Part shown: one piece after another, positions 33,741 to 45,897 of the stretch
How the letters are laid out: every line of letters begins with the position of its first letter
Position numbering within the stretch: position 1 is the stretch's first letter
From: Isoetes taiwanensis
Taxonomy: Eukaryota; Streptophyta; Lycopodiopsida; Isoetales; Isoetaceae
Assembly (NCBI GenBank): GCA_021234155.1
Contig: JAJEKV010000030.1
Location: forward strand, 1,250,901-1,314,900
Direction: 5' to 3'
Length of the DNA: 64,000 nucleotides
Program-made: the position numbers and the translations under genes
The notes under the pieces: model-generated
The model's database searches: none
What the model was told of the DNA's origin: nothing
Seen by the model: the letters and a program-made list of their open reading frames with translations, nothing else

Positions 33741-34689
33741 AGTACAACATCAGAATTGCCAATTGGAGGGGAAATAAAGGAGATGTGGAAAATTGAAGGA
33801 ATGATCAAGTGTAATCATTTTTTGTGGTTACTTTTGATGTCTTGCCGCATTTATTCATGGCCGATGACCAATCAGTAGCCTTGTTTGCCTTTCCACATGG
33901 GTAGCTGCTTATTTTAGCGGCAACGCAGAGGCAACATGGACTCAGGAGGTGCACCTATTCTTATATAGGGGTACACCATGTGCATGCAAGGAGCCCCTTA
34001 CACGCCTTTGAAACCCTTCCACTTCAACCTCCTAGAGTCATTTAAACGAAAACCTCACTCCATGTAAGAGGTATGGTTCCAGACGAAAAGCCCTTTTTGG
34101 GCCACATATTTAGTTGGTAAAGCTAAAATTATGTGAACCTCTCTTGCATGGACTCAACCCTGCATAAGTCTCCTTCCATGTGCATCCAACATAAGTTATA
34201 ACTGTAGTAAGAAAAAATGTAGAGAGTGTGGCAAAGACAAATCGAAAAAAGAATTCAAAAGTCCTACCTATTTTAAAATGGAAAACATAAAGAGATTGGT
34301 GAGCCTTTGGAGGATGACATTGAGGTGAAACCTCTACTCTCGTGGCAAACCCCTATATCCTGCATGCTAATCACGATGTTTTCACCATGTTTGCACAAAG
34401 AAGTTCAACCTTAAAAACCACACATGTGTAGAATCTCTGTTCCAAAAATTTATTTGTTTCTACGGGATTTATGAATCTAGACAAAAGCTTGCTTCTTAAG
34501 ATTGACAACACTGGCTGCACATAAAAGCTCCTTCATGAACTATATCTGGCAACCAAGGTAAACTTTAGTGCCTAAATTTAGCAAAATGGCTAAACTTTAA
34601 TCTTTTAGAGGAAAACCTTGGGTAAAGTAAAGTGGGAAAACCATTTCCGAAAAAAAGAAAAATAAGCCAACTATTTTTTCCAATGGTTG
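33741..34689. other. Non-coding, no gene seen
   Basis: Only short frames. GGTGCACCTATTCTTATATA followed by GGGGTACACC (33949-33978) can fold into an imperfect hairpin around a TATA-like core. Nothing else stands out. Confidence 0.3.
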
Positions 34690-35070
34690 GGACTCATTCC
34701 CGTTTTAGGTTCTTTTGATATCATCTTCTAGGCAAGATAGGCGCTCTTGCTTCACTTATCAAGGTCAAAACATGGTGCAAACATATAAATACCTAGGAGT
34801 TGAGTTCACCATGTACTATGATATATCCAAAAACCAGTGATGGCAGGTTGGAGTGTATGCAATTTAATACAATCGTCAAAGTGCGGAGCTTTATGACTAG
34901 TCCCATGAGTCATCACTTATTCAAAGTTTTGGTGGAGCCCGTCCTTCTATATGGAATAGAAGTATAGGAATAAGAGATATCACTTTCCACTTGGGAGGAC
35001 TGAGGATGTGTTATCATTGAGGGTGTATAGATTCTTGATAGAACATTTAGTTCAATGTTTTGGAAAGGAA
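34690..35070 (+). pseudogene. LINE RT thumb fragment (A/C family, AT-shifted)
   Basis: Reads in broken frames FISSS.., VQTYKYLGVEFTM (34770-34815), then QSAELYD (34878-34898) and LYGIEV. These parallel 13000-13270 of LINE C (FISSSTTVE, YKYLGVEF, RAELYDW). Base composition is much more AT-rich than copy C, which fits an old copy worn by C-to-T change. Confidence 0.65.
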
Positions 35071-35270
35071 AACAATAGAACACTGGATAATCTGACTTTT
35101 TATACGAACAATTGTTATAGTACAATACTTATCTGTCCAAATGGACTCACCTCCGAAAAAGTAAAGGCAAATGTACAATCTCTTTTTTTTCTGGCTATGA
35201 TAAGATTAGCATTGTTGTCCGCAGTCATTCGATCACTGGATAATTACACTAACTTTTTGTTGATATGGCT

Positions 35271-35945
35271 TTAGCTATTATCTTGTAAACTATGCACATC
35301 ATGGAGATTGGTCTCCAATTTTTTAATTCTGTCAGGTCCCCTTTTTTTTGGAACCAGTGCAATGCAACCTTCAAGGAAACCTTCCTCCCAATGCCCTTGC
35401 TGGATTGCCATGTTCCAGGAATTCGAGAGTATATTTCCCACCCATTCCCAATTCTTCACAAAGAATGAGGGCGGGGGGGTTCCATCATGTCCCGGGCTCT
35501 TGTCCTCACTGAGCTCCATCAATGCCCCTTTTAGCTCATCAATACTGAAGGGTTTAATAAGTTCCACATTCATGTGTTGTTGCACCCTTTTTGGGACCTT
35601 GCTTAGAACTTTATCCATTGCTGCCACCCTACTTGCATCCCAAGGTGCCGTCTCAAATACCTGGGTGTAATAGTCTCTCACTATGTTTTCGATTTCCCTT
35701 TGCCCAGTTAGAAGCCTCTGGTTGTTATCTTTCAATCCTAGAATTGGTGGAGATGATGCTTTCCCCTTAAGAGCAGCTTTCTCTCATTGACCAACCAGGA
35801 GTTTTGACTCTTTTCAAAATAGTTTATCACTTTTTCCTGCTCCACCCTATCAATTTCCTCCTTTAGTCTGGCCACTTGCCCCCTTGCCCGGTTGTCTCTC
35901 CACAAGATTTGATGCTGCCTCCAGGTTATTTCTCAATGCCCCATG
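35271..35945 (-). pseudogene. L1-type LINE RT N-terminal fragment
   Basis: On the minus strand, from 35945 downwards, frames give WRDNRARGQVARLKEEID, KSQNSWLVNERKLLLRG, an intact 154-codon stretch (35735-35271) with LTGQREIENIVRDYYTQVFE and FSIDELKGALMELSEDKSPG. It then gives HDGTPPPSFFVKNWEWVGNI and GCIALVPKKRGPD. This is the linker and first finger block of an L1-clade RT in its usual order (SPGxDG, IxLVPKxxGP). It is unrelated to the A/C family and in opposite orientation to its neighbours. The catalytic part is missing. Confidence 0.8.
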
Positions 35946-35999
35946 AGTATTTTACTCGTATGTAAAAAAGATGGTCATCATATGGATGCAAAAAAGATA

Positions 36000-36078
36000 G
36001 TTCCAAAAGGCAGGGTTTAAACTCGCAACCTTCTAGCTGCGAATCATGCATCTTTGCCAAGCGCACTACCAGTACTTG
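36000..36078 (-). repeat. tRNA-like degenerate sequence
   Basis: On the minus strand, TGGTAGTGCGCTTGG (A-box-like) and GCGAGTTTAAACCCTGC (T-arm/B-box-like) are spaced as in a tRNA. The acceptor stem does not pair and the anticodon stem has a mismatch. It is best read as a tRNA-derived remnant just outside the gypsy LTR, not a working tRNA gene. Confidence 0.3.
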
Positions 36079-36453
36079 TTGAAGACGTTCCCTTACATCG
36101 TCTTCATATGCATGGCTGTTTCCAAGGTGTTCTAGAATATTCTAGAACCTACATGCATGCATGACACTTGCCGCGATCTCGTCCATTAGTGTGGCACGAT
36201 TCTAACCATTGACCTAGATATATATAGCGCTAGGCGCCTCCTTCTTGTCGAACCATTCTAGTTCAACGCCAACCTTGAGTCTTCTAGACATCTCTCTCGT
36301 ATTTCTGCTTGCCTTCGGGCCATTGTATTCTTCTTTCTTCATCACATATTAGATTTTATATAAACCTTGGTATATTTCTTGCATGTTTTTCACGTAATTT
36401 TCTTGTTTCCGTATAGATTCATGATAGTTTGAACCAGACTCCCTTATTAATTC

Positions 36454-37540
36454 TTGATTGTTCTGATTCTAAGCTTTTTTTTGCTCATATTTGGTGACTT
36501 CATCTCTATGAAGGAGGTTTTGACCTTATTAGAGCAAGTCCATCAGCTTGTTCAAGTATGTCAGCAGTTGCAGTTGAATAATAAAGAGCTCAGAGAATGG
36601 GACATGAAGAGGCCATCAGAGCCTAAGAGTAGCTTGCCAAAAAGTTCTGAGGGCACTCGGGTGAAGCTTCGCGGCTTTTTGAATCAAATTCGACTTGTCA
36701 TTTAGCTCCATCCTCCTAGGTATCCCACAGATTGGGAACAAGTTGGATTGGTCATTTCTCTTCTAATAAGACTAGCTCTAAGTTGGTTTGCTCCTTTACT
36801 GCAGAGAAGGGCTTCAAAATTGTAGGACTTTGATGCTCTTACTTTCGAGCTCGAGACATGTTTGGAGACACATATTGTAGCGCACAGCTACTATAAAACT
36901 CAATAATCTCACGCAAGATTCTTGTCCAGCTTCAGTATATGCATTAGAATTTCCTTATATTGCTATAGATACAGCCTGTGATGATGTTGTGCTTCGAGAT
37001 TGTTTTCGAAGAGGGCTTACGTGAGGATGTCAAAGACATCTTAGTGTCTATGGAAGACCTCAAAATGCTAGAAGAAGCCATCAGATTTGCAGTTCGCTGT
37101 GATAATTGTATATTTGAGTGGAGACATGAAAGATGTCATCAGACTTTTTTCTGGAAAGCACATGTAGTACCAATCCTGCTCCATTTGTATCTCTGACATA
37201 GATAGTCCATGCCCATGTAGATCGATCTTGTAGTTCGAGGCCCCTTTTCGGTGGCTGAGAAACAGCGCCAGAGAGAGGCTAATATTTGCTCTACTGTGGA
37301 GGATCTGACCATATTGCTCGTGGACGCTATGTTAAGTGTTCAAATCAGTCGGAAAACTCCAGGGGCCGGTCGATTAATAGGAGTCTCTCGAAGACTGGCC
37401 ACTATTTCTCAGACTTTTTCCACATGTGATGAAGAGTGTATTCCATCTGATAAGGTTAGTAAGGAATTTCTTATCTCTATATCATTGGAGTTTGAGTTTG
37501 AGAGGTTGGAAGCACTGACACAACTTGATAGTGGTTAAAT
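36454..37540 (+). pseudogene. Gypsy gag remnant
   Basis: Broken frames. 36454-36705 gives MKEVLTLLEQVHQLVQVCQQ and related helical residues. 36978-37196 gives FEEGLREDVKDILVSMED.. FAVRCDNCIFEWRHE, the capsid C-terminal part typical of gypsy gag (LRxxVxxxL..DLxEAIxxAxxxD). 37251-37538 carries the basic linker and start of protease-linked sequence. No zinc knuckle was found. Confidence 0.55.
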
Positions 37541-37617
37541 GCTTGCTTTATAGATAGTATGTTTACTACTAAGCATGCCATCCCTAGAAGCAAGGTTGAG
37601 CATCTGAGTTTGTCGGT

Positions 37618-37990
37618 GTGATTGATGGACGTGAGATCTCCACGGGAGCAGTCACAGAATATATTGCACCTCTTCAAGTTTTTTTCGAGGAAGCTTCTTG
37701 TAGCATTTCCTTCAATTTTATCGCTAGCCCACATGTGCTAGTAGTCTTGGGTCTGCCCTGGCGTGAACTATATAACTCGTTGGTTGATTGGCATACTAGA
37801 TCTTTTTACTTTGCTGGGTCTAGCTCTAGTTCCAGTCCAATTGTAGTTCAGGCCCCTGCACCAAGATCTACTTTAGTGCATGCAGTATCTTGGGCTCCTA
37901 ATTCCATCCTTACTAATATTCCAGTTCCTCTTTCTGCTCCATGCCCTGATTTGGCTCTTGTCCTTGCTCCAACATTTTCCAGATTCTGAC
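37618..37990 (+). pseudogene. Gypsy protease-like segment
   Basis: One 123-codon frame. FNFIASPHVLVVLGLPWREL followed by VDWHTRSFYF is the standard end of a gypsy retropepsin (DVxLGxPWLxxxNPxIDWxxxxxxF). The catalytic D(T/S)G lies upstream and is not readable. After it comes a Pro/Ala-rich, hexamer-repeat spacer (to about 38110). Confidence 0.6.
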
Positions 37991-38289
37991 CATGCTCTAG
38001 ATGATGTCCCAAATTCACTTCTTGCTCTAGTTCCTGCTCCAGTTTTTGTTCCTGCTCCTGCTTCTGCTCTTGCTCTTATTCCTCTTCTTGATCCTGCTAC
38101 TATCCAGGTTCTTGTTTCTGTGGAGGCTTCTTCATGCCCTCAGTTTCAAATCTCGAAGATTTCTCTTCTTGAGTTTATTAAATCTGAAAGGCAAGATCCA
38201 AGTTCACTATTTGCAATCCAGGTTCATCCGTTGGCTAGTTTGGCACTGGGAAATTTGCTCTAATGCTTCCAGATAAATATGGTGATTTC

Positions 38290-40030
38290 TTTGATTTTTT
38301 GACAAAGCCAAGGCCAGCAAGCTCCCAGAGCATCGTACATATGATTGTCTCATTGATTTGCAGCTCGAGACAATGCCGCCTTATGGTCCTATATATGATC
38401 TATCTCCTGCTGAGTTGAAGATTTTGCAAGATTATATTGAGGAGAATCTAGCTATTGGCTTCATTTGACATTCTTAGTCTCCTGCTGGAACGTTCATATT
38501 CTTTGTTAAAAAAAAAGATGATTCTCTGCACTTTGTCATTGTTTATCGTGGCCTCAATAAGATTACAGTGGTGAGTCGTTATCCGCTTCCGATAATTCCA
38601 AAGTTGTTGGACGGCTTTGGGATGCATGCTACAAAGATTGATCTTCGGGATGTCTACAATCTCATCCGGATCCGAGAGAGTGATGAGTGAAAGACAAAAT
38701 TTCATACTCGGTATGACCATTTTGAGTACTCAGTTATGCCCTCTGGGCTTACCAATGCAACAGTTTTCCAGCATATGGCCAACGATAGCTTCCGGGAGTT
38801 CTTGGACATTTTTGTTATCATCTATTTGAATGATATTCTTATTAAATTTAAAACTCTTGAAGAAAATTTGAGGCATGTTCGACAGGTTTTCCAGAAGCTT
38901 CTTGAGCATGGGTTATATGTCAAACTCGAAACACATCAGTTCGATCGGATACTGTGGAGTTTCTTGGCTATCGTATCACTCCTCGTGGAGTCTCTATGGA
39001 TCTCGAAAAGGTCAGCACTGTTTTGGAGTGGCAAATACCTTCTTTCCTCTGAGATGTTCAGTGTTTTCTTGGATTTACCAATTTCTATCGGCATTTTATT
39101 CGGGATTATTTGGAGATCGCCTTTGCTTTGACGCGCTCATGCAAAGGATGTGCCATTTGAATGGAGTGTGAAAGTAGAAACTGCTTTCATTACCTTGAAC
39201 ATGCTTTTACCACGATACTAATTCTTGTTCATGCAGATCCTTCGTGCCCATATATTATCAAAGCATATGCTTCTAATTTTTCTCTTGATGGTATCCTGTT
39301 ACAAGAGGGGATAACCACGAGCTGCATTCGATCGCCTATCACTCGTGAAAGTTCTAGGCTGCCAAAATCAACTATCCAATTTATGACAAGGAGTTGTCGA
39401 CTATAATTAATGCTTTCGAGAACTGGAGATGTTTCCTAGAAGGATCACCTCCTCATAAAGTCATTGTCTACATGGATCAGCGAAATCGGGAATATTTTCT
39501 GTTTGTTCGCCTACTGCTGGACATTTTGGAGTAGCCAAGACTCTTGAACTTATTAATCGAGAATATTGGTGGCCTGGGCTTGTTCGCTCTGTCAAAGCTT
39601 TTTTTTGTGATATTTGCTGTCGAGCGAAGATTCTGAGACATCTTTCTCATGGTCTTCTTTAGCCACCCCTTGTTCCAGATGGACCTTGGCAAAGTATTTT
39701 TGTGAACTTTATTCCAGAGGTGCCACTCTCTCGGGGGCATGTTTCCATCATGGTCATTGTTGATCGCTTCTCTAAGATGACTCATTTTATTCCCTGCAAT
39801 ATCCCCATCACTAGTGAAGAAAGAACTGATCTTTTTTTTTTCGTGAAGTAGTCCGGACACTATAGTCAGTGATTGTAGACCCCAGTTTGTCACAGGTTTT
39901 TGGAAGCGGCTTTTGAAGTTGCATATTGACTGCTCACCGACATCCGGTCGCCATTCAAAAAATAATGGGCAAGCAGAGCGCACTAATCAGACTCTGAAAC
40001 AATATTTAAGGTGCTTTATTAGTTATCAGC
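38290..40030 (+). pseudogene. Gypsy pol: RT, RNase H, integrase, broken
   Basis: RT: MPPYGPIYDLSPAELKILQD (38370-38430), [20 protein letters not shown] (38495-38560), [40 protein letters not shown]. The catalytic box reads YLND (38823-38834) where YxDD is expected. RNase H traces: HADPSCPYIIKAYASNFSLD (about 39230-39290). Integrase: [20 protein letters not shown] (39520-39580), VDRFSKMTHFIPC (about 39760-39800), with stops after. The RT active-site change and stops make it inactive. Confidence 0.8.
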
Positions 40031-40600
40031 AGGATTTCACCAAGTTATTTGCTTGATATGATCATGTACCACCCAGAGTTACCGGAGGAAGAACTGAAGA
40101 CATCTTCTGTCATATACCCCGATCCTTCCTTAAGAGGCGGAACTTACCTCTAAACTCTTCCAACGTCAGCAATTGCATCTATCATTATACCAATCAAATA
40201 ACATATGCACACTTGCTACTTTCCATCGATGCTACGTCAATGGATGAATTGAAGATAACAGAGGACCACCATCTAAGGTAATCCACTAGCAACTTGCAGC
40301 AGTGCTAGTGTATGCAAGTTGATGAAAAATGAAATACAGATCAAACATTCTCCTCTGCGATAAGCACTCCTCTGAGAAATGGAGAAGCATTAGGGTACGA
40401 TGCTAGCGGGTAGAAAAAGAGCTCAGGGGAGAAGTGACTCAATAGATAAAGACCCAAAAGAGATGCACATCTACAAAGATTGATAAACAATATGGGAGTG
40501 TGGAGACGCATCCACATTATTCAAAATTCTTCCAAATGCTTAGAAATCATTACTTTGCTTTGCAAAAGAAGATTGATCATCCCAAGTCGACAAAATGCTT
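40031..40600. other. Non-coding, no gene seen
   Basis: Sequence after the truncated integrase. No LTR match and no ORF of note. Confidence 0.3.
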
Positions 40601-41500
40601 TGCCTTAATTTTTAGCCCTTTCATTACGGACCACTTTTGCGTGCTTGTACCATTATAAAAGGCATCTAAAAAGCCTTTTTTACTCGGCTTTGAAGTCTAG
40701 TCCATGGTCCCCTAATAAAGGTCTTCTACAAGAGACATGGTTTTTACCCCTTCAACGTGCTACTCTGCATCACATAATATTTTGTCAGAAAGTGGTAAAC
40801 ATAGGAGACACTCGTCTCACAAATTTCACCTACACAATGGCCATGGGTCCGCAGTGCTTTATGTTGGAAGGAGAAGAGAACCACTTGGTTCTCTAGATGG
40901 ATGTCTAGTCTAGAAATAAGGGGTATATGCTGCAGATCAAATGAGGATGACAATCGCTTTAGAGTTGGTAAAGACGTCACACTACAAAAGCCAGATTATT
41001 CTTGCGCATGTCAGGGATCTACACTTTACATGTTGACACATTTGACCATCAAGAAGTGCATAACGATTGCATCCATTCAAATGGGGTGCATTGCCTCAGA
41101 ACTCAGACAGGCAGATGGGTCTAAGAAGAGTGAGAAAAAAGGGTATGCCAATATTGCCAAATGGGAGCTATTGAACAACATTTGACCTATCCAGGCACGA
41201 TATGTCAAGTTGGTTACACCTAACCACCAACTGCTATATGTGATATTGCATATGTCTTCAGTAGTGGTACTGGCATCATATATCTAGAAGGTGCTAGACG
41301 TGCAAGCTCAATTGTGTCCTTAACTACACTAAACATGTACCAATGTGCAGTATCAACGAGCTCATTACTGCTAAGATTTTTTCCCTAAAAAACCCTTGAG
41401 GAGGGGATTTTATAATCCTAGATAGTAATAGATCTGTTGTTTCCTTTTTTGGGTCCCGTAGGTCTTTAGGTCTCTGTGGACGATAAAATTCAACTCAACT
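40601..41500 (+). mobile_element. LINE copy E, 5'-truncated 3' fragment
   Basis: An 83-codon frame at 40645-40896 (LKSLFYSALKSSPWSPNKGL.., QKVVNIGDTRLTNFTYTMAM) parallels the RT C-terminal block of copy C (EKAF.., RKVVNMGDARLPKLAYIMAM). The 3' hairpin region (TTTTTTCCCTAAAAAACCCT..GGGGATTTTATAATCC) is at 41378-41420. The terminal block TTGGGTCCCGTAGG..GGACGATAAAA is at 41449-41488, with a TTCAACTCAACT tail. Confidence 0.75.
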
Positions 41501-41730
41501 GGAAATCTTGGGCTGAAATAGCAAGAGTCACTAAAGGGTCAAACCTAGATAAAAAGATCTATAACACAGTGATGGACAAAGTTAAAAATATAGATGAGTT
41601 TGCTAGTGATGGCTGTCAATGGTCCATGAATGGAAAAGAGACATACCTGGTAAGGGAAATATATAAGGCTATTATGGAACACAAAGACTCAAAACGGCAA
41701 AGATTATGGAATTATCTTGCGGAGATCTAG
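41501..41730 (+). other. Open frame resembling a LINE C-terminal segment, uncertain
   Basis: A 76-codon continuation of an open frame starting in the LINE E tail: KIYNTVMDKVKNIDEF, DGCQWSMNGKETYLVREIYK, QRLWNYLAEI. The order W-x-(S/N)G-x6-V-x2-(I/L)Y followed by LW is reminiscent of the region before the zinc-binding domain of plant LINE RTs. Too short to be sure. Confidence 0.3.
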
Positions 41731-42831
41731 CTAAGGTTTGTAAAAGAGTTTTGGAAAAAGTTATAGTGCAAACAAGATCAAAACTTTCATTTGGCTTATA
41801 ATCCATCAAGGATTAGTGACAAAGCTGGAAAGAGCTAAGTTTTATGACCGGTTACCACCACGGATGTGTCCAATGGGGGTGTGGAGGTGGAAAACCTCAA
41901 ATCATGTGTTCGGTGTAAATTTATCACGATTTGAGGTTGGACATTTCGAGGTCAACAAAGGTGCAATTGGGAAGGAGGACTCATTAGGTTCCTAGATCGC
42001 GGAACAATAGAATGTTGAATACCACAAGATCCTTTGGGATGTTGGGCGGTTTGGAAACATAGAAAAGGGGTGGCCATACAGCAAGAGAAAAATCCGAATC
42101 GATGTGGCTCAAGCAAACCTTTCTCCTGAGGAGCTTAAAAACACGGTGGCCAGCTCATAAATCAGCGAAAGGGAAAAACATGATCTGAGTGGGCGGCTTT
42201 GGGTAGATTCGAGGGGATTTCAATTTTTGTAACTAGTCTAACTTTTGTGGTGATGATATTTTTACACAGATGCTATGAGGAGGTGAATAGAGTTGGGCTT
42301 AGGATCGAGGAATGGGAGTTGCCAGGGACTCGAAAATGAAGACTCAAATACGGATGGGATGGAAGAAGAAGACCTCTTCATGCGGCTCAAGCGAAATGAT
42401 CCATCACTTGATAGGAAGATTCTAAAAACGACCGAGGCTTGGAGACATAACAACTTAGGCCATTCTTCATGAATCTCTACATAAATGGCGGCAAAAAAAG
42501 CCCAGAAGCTCTTCTTTGTTGGACTTCACTAACTACAGGGGGTGGCGAAACTTCGACTGTTTGCTAAACATCATGGGAAGACATAGAGTTTTGATCTCGC
42601 TACTGAGGACTTGATTGAGGCACGGTAATCTCTGAGAACTTCGAGTTGGTTGATAGTTGCCTTTATTTTTGATGTACTTGATTAACTTATATGGGTCTTA
42701 GGCGTATTTTTTTGTTCACAATCCTCTCATGGGAATGTGTATTACGATATTATGCTGAAAAAGTATACTCACCCGATAGTATATACCGAGTTATATAAAC
42801 CATATTTATGAATAGAAAAACACCTTACCTC

Positions 42832-42869
<38 letters not shown>
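41731..42869 (+). mobile_element. Probable retro-inserted copy ending in a 37-A tail
   Basis: About 1.1 kb leading into an unbroken A37 run (42833-42869). Short frames (for example CPMGVWRWKTSNHVFGVNLS near 41868; EEEDLFMRLKRNDPSLDRKI near 42365) are unrecognised. The long pure poly(A) shows insertion of an RNA copy, either a LINE of another clade or a processed transcript. This family differs from the A/C LINEs, which have no poly(A). Confidence 0.5.
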
Positions 42870-42877
<8 letters not shown>

Positions 42878-43684
42878 TTGGCTCATTATAGAGGCATATA
42901 GACTTTATTTACACCATTCTATTCCATGTCTGATTCATGTGTTTTTTCTTGCATTTATTTTGGAGGAAATTGACCAGTCAATCCCAAGCATACTATTTTT
43001 TTTTTCTAATAGCAACTTTTTAAAATTGTGGGTCTATAGAATATAAAGATTCTATTCATAGACCCAGCCATGCCATGTGCCAGTTCGAAGTTGCACCTTA
43101 GGATGTAAATTTTATAAGAGTCCTACAATGTTCTAAATGTTGCTTATGGGGCTAGTCAACTAGCATACATAAGCACCTATGCATATGTTTGTGAAAATCA
43201 CGAACTTTTGCCGTCCCTTTACCAAAAATAGAGAGTTTATATTTAGTAAGTCACTTCAAAAAGGATAAATGAATGAATTGAATAGAAGGAATAATAAATG
43301 AATGAATCAAATAGAAGTAAAAAATAACATCATGTAAATAAAGGGGCATCTGCTTGTGCTCCTTTCCGAGATGCAAAACATGGTATATTAAGAGGGTGTT
43401 CCATTGGACACCTTTTAGGGGTAGTTGACCTTTAAAACTAGCTTCTGTTAGCTCCAGCATAAATTCTCACTCTTGGCTCCCCTCTAGTTGTTTTGAACTT
43501 GAACCGGTCCGAACCTGCACTATAGGAATGCGTCATAAATGTCTATATATTGTGTTGGTCTGCAGACCCCATATCATGAATTGTATCAAAATTACTACCT
43601 TTGTTCTCTATTGTTTTCGTAGAACTTGCAAATTCTTTTAGCAAATACAAAAGTGAATGAGGACAACAATACATAGCGAATGAT
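42870..43684. other. 3' flank of AMP deaminase
   Basis: Downstream (minus-strand 3') of the AMP deaminase stop codon. A perfect inverted copy of a short word (ATAGAATATAAAGATTCTAT, 43036-43055) can form a hairpin. No gene seen. Confidence 0.35.
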
Positions 43685-45080
43685 CTAGAACTCAATTTCT
43701 TCAGCAATTGTAGCTTTTCCAAGGTAAACAAATTGTATTTCCTCCTTCCAAGCCTACAAAAGCATTAAAACATAAACATCATTTCTCTTAGCACATTTTA
43801 GAGTCATTTTCTTATTTAAGAACACATTTATCAATAGAGATAGAATTATAGTCATCAATAAGAACATTGATTACTCCTAAAGGTTTCACATAGTGTAGGC
43901 ATATTTAACATGTGTGGATGATATGGGTTTCTTTCCATCCTAAAGTGTACGAATATGTATAGGAAGGGAGTTTTTTTTATGGACAATCTAGTGCAGTATC
44001 CATATGGAAAGCGGTTTTTTGGATCCTAGACAAGGCATATACGAACCGCCTTTGCCTCACCTCTTCCTCTTTATACTACTGCCATTCTCAAGTGATTACT
44101 ATAAAGATACCACAAGATTCAACTAAATATCCTTCCTTCAATCGATACGTCGGGCCTCCCAAGGGCCAATTCAAAAAGAGAAGTGATGACGGTATCTTTT
44201 GAAGTCATTAGCCCCATATATTAATTGAATAAGGTTACTTAGAATATTTATTTCAGTGGCATTCTGCTAAATACATTTAATTGCTTGATACAAGCTATAT
44301 ACAAGGGGTCTTTCCATGCATATTGGCTCAATGTAATATCTGCAAGCAGTTATAACATTGCATCTAGACTAAGAAAAGCATTTGAACTTTTGGAAAATGG
44401 AGAATAACACGCTTGCCTACCTCGTCACGAAATTCCAAACGGATATGGGGTACATTAGTTTTATGGATGAGGTTCCCTTTTGCTCCCCTTTTGTAGTATT
44501 GATCACTAGCCATTGCAACTGCAATCATGCAACACATTAATATAGCACATTGTATGATTCTATATGCATTTTTATATTACCTTCACCGAATGAATTCTAT
44601 ATTCTACACATAGAGGATGAAGATGTCAAGATTACTCCTGTAGTAATTCTTTATGTGCAATGAAGCATTGTACTCTTTTTTTCTTATATAATATAAAAAT
44701 CTCGTTCTTTCAAAAAAAAATAAATAAATAAAAATTACCTTCACCGAATGAGAAAAACCAGAGTGATAAACTGAGTTTCTAGCAATCTCACAAAGATCGC
44801 TACTACTTAGTTTCCATACCTATGATTAAAAAAAGGGAGAAAAAAATATGGTTAAAGTAGAGTTAAAATATCTTCTAAATAAAATGCTAAGGTGTTTTGG
44901 AGTTTGTCCTTCTCATTCTCATTCTTTGAATCATTACGACATTATTTTTTCTTTTCTTTTCGTTTTTTCTTCAAAATTAGTTTCATTAAATTATAGTTTT
45001 ATTAATATCAATAATTAATAAAAGTTACATTAGATTCTCTTAGAAAATATGACTAGGCCCAATCTAAATCATATCTATCA

Positions 45081-45136
45081 GAATTGTATTGAATTGCATG
45101 GATTTTTACCGTCCATAAAGACTAATAGGTCTATAG
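45081..45136 (-). repeat. LINE 3' terminal block on the minus strand (copy J)
   Basis: Its reverse complement reads CTATAGACCTATTAGTCTTT then ATGGACGGTAAAAA, followed by a CAATTCAATACAATTC tail. That is the family end in inverted orientation, inside an AMP deaminase intron. Confidence 0.6.
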
Positions 45137-45789
45137 ATTTTTACCCTCGACGGAGAGCAAAAACATTACATATGAAGCATGGTTTCTAAAAATGGATTCA
45201 TGAAAGACCCTATAACCAATAGCTTCAAGAAACTAATACCCCCCAATGATTGAGTTATTTTTTTTTTTCATTTGGCTTCCATAAAATCCATCCACTCAAA
45301 CATAAGGAGGTAGTGCCTTGTGGCAAGACTTAGGGTTAGGTATATATAGATGGCGAGTTCCTTTTCAAGGTCCTTTCAAGATCATTTTGGCCAAAAAGCA
45401 AAGGGATGTTGTAGTTTCTTTCCTGTATGATGGTGACAAGTTGATTTTCTTCTCTATCGGTATGATTTCAAGCAGAACCTATCAATAAGGTTTCAAAAGA
45501 TAGATATTAGTCAACAGATAATTGATGGAAAAGCTGGAAGAGAGACAAATATCGACTCGTCTATGGGAGCTATATTAGATCTAGAAGAAATTAAACTCCA
45601 AACCTAATCGATTCTCCTTGCACTTCTCTAATCAATTCAGGCAGACATATGGGCCCATGAGCAACGTGGACTAAGATATTATCAATATTGTAAAACGAGA
45701 GTGATTGAAGGTGAATCCATGTTCTTCAGATTTGCCCAATGTTACGACTATCCACAGCATAATGTATTTGCCCGATTACACATAAATGA

Positions 45790-45897
45790 CCACTATATAT
45801 GCTTTTGTAGACACCTGCAATGATAACACTAACATCTTATATCCTAGAGGTTCTAGACCTTTTGGTCTAGGTGGACGATAAAAGTCAATTCAATTCA
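45790..45897 (+). repeat. LINE 3' end fragment (copy G)
   Basis: TTCTAGACCTTTTGGTCTAG then GTGGACGATAAAA (45851-45883), followed by the tail GTCAATTCAATTC. Upstream CCTGCAATGATAACACTAAC is shared with copy H. It lies in the same AMP deaminase intron as copy J. Confidence 0.65.

Larger units (their letters stand above)
36100..40030 (+). mobile_element. Ty3/gypsy LTR retrotransposon relic, 3'-truncated
   Basis: 5' LTR-like sequence (about 36100-36425, TATA-like ATATATATAGCGC near 36222, end ATAGATTCATGATAGTTT). It is followed by gag, protease, reverse transcriptase, RNase H and integrase remnants in gypsy order. No 3' LTR is present: the element stops after integrase, near 40030. Stops and frameshifts occur in every domain. 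Confidence 0.75.

Noticed and set aside
36000-36078. Functional tRNA gene
   Set aside because: A- and B-box-like words exist, but the acceptor stem does not pair and the anticodon loop is not canonical.
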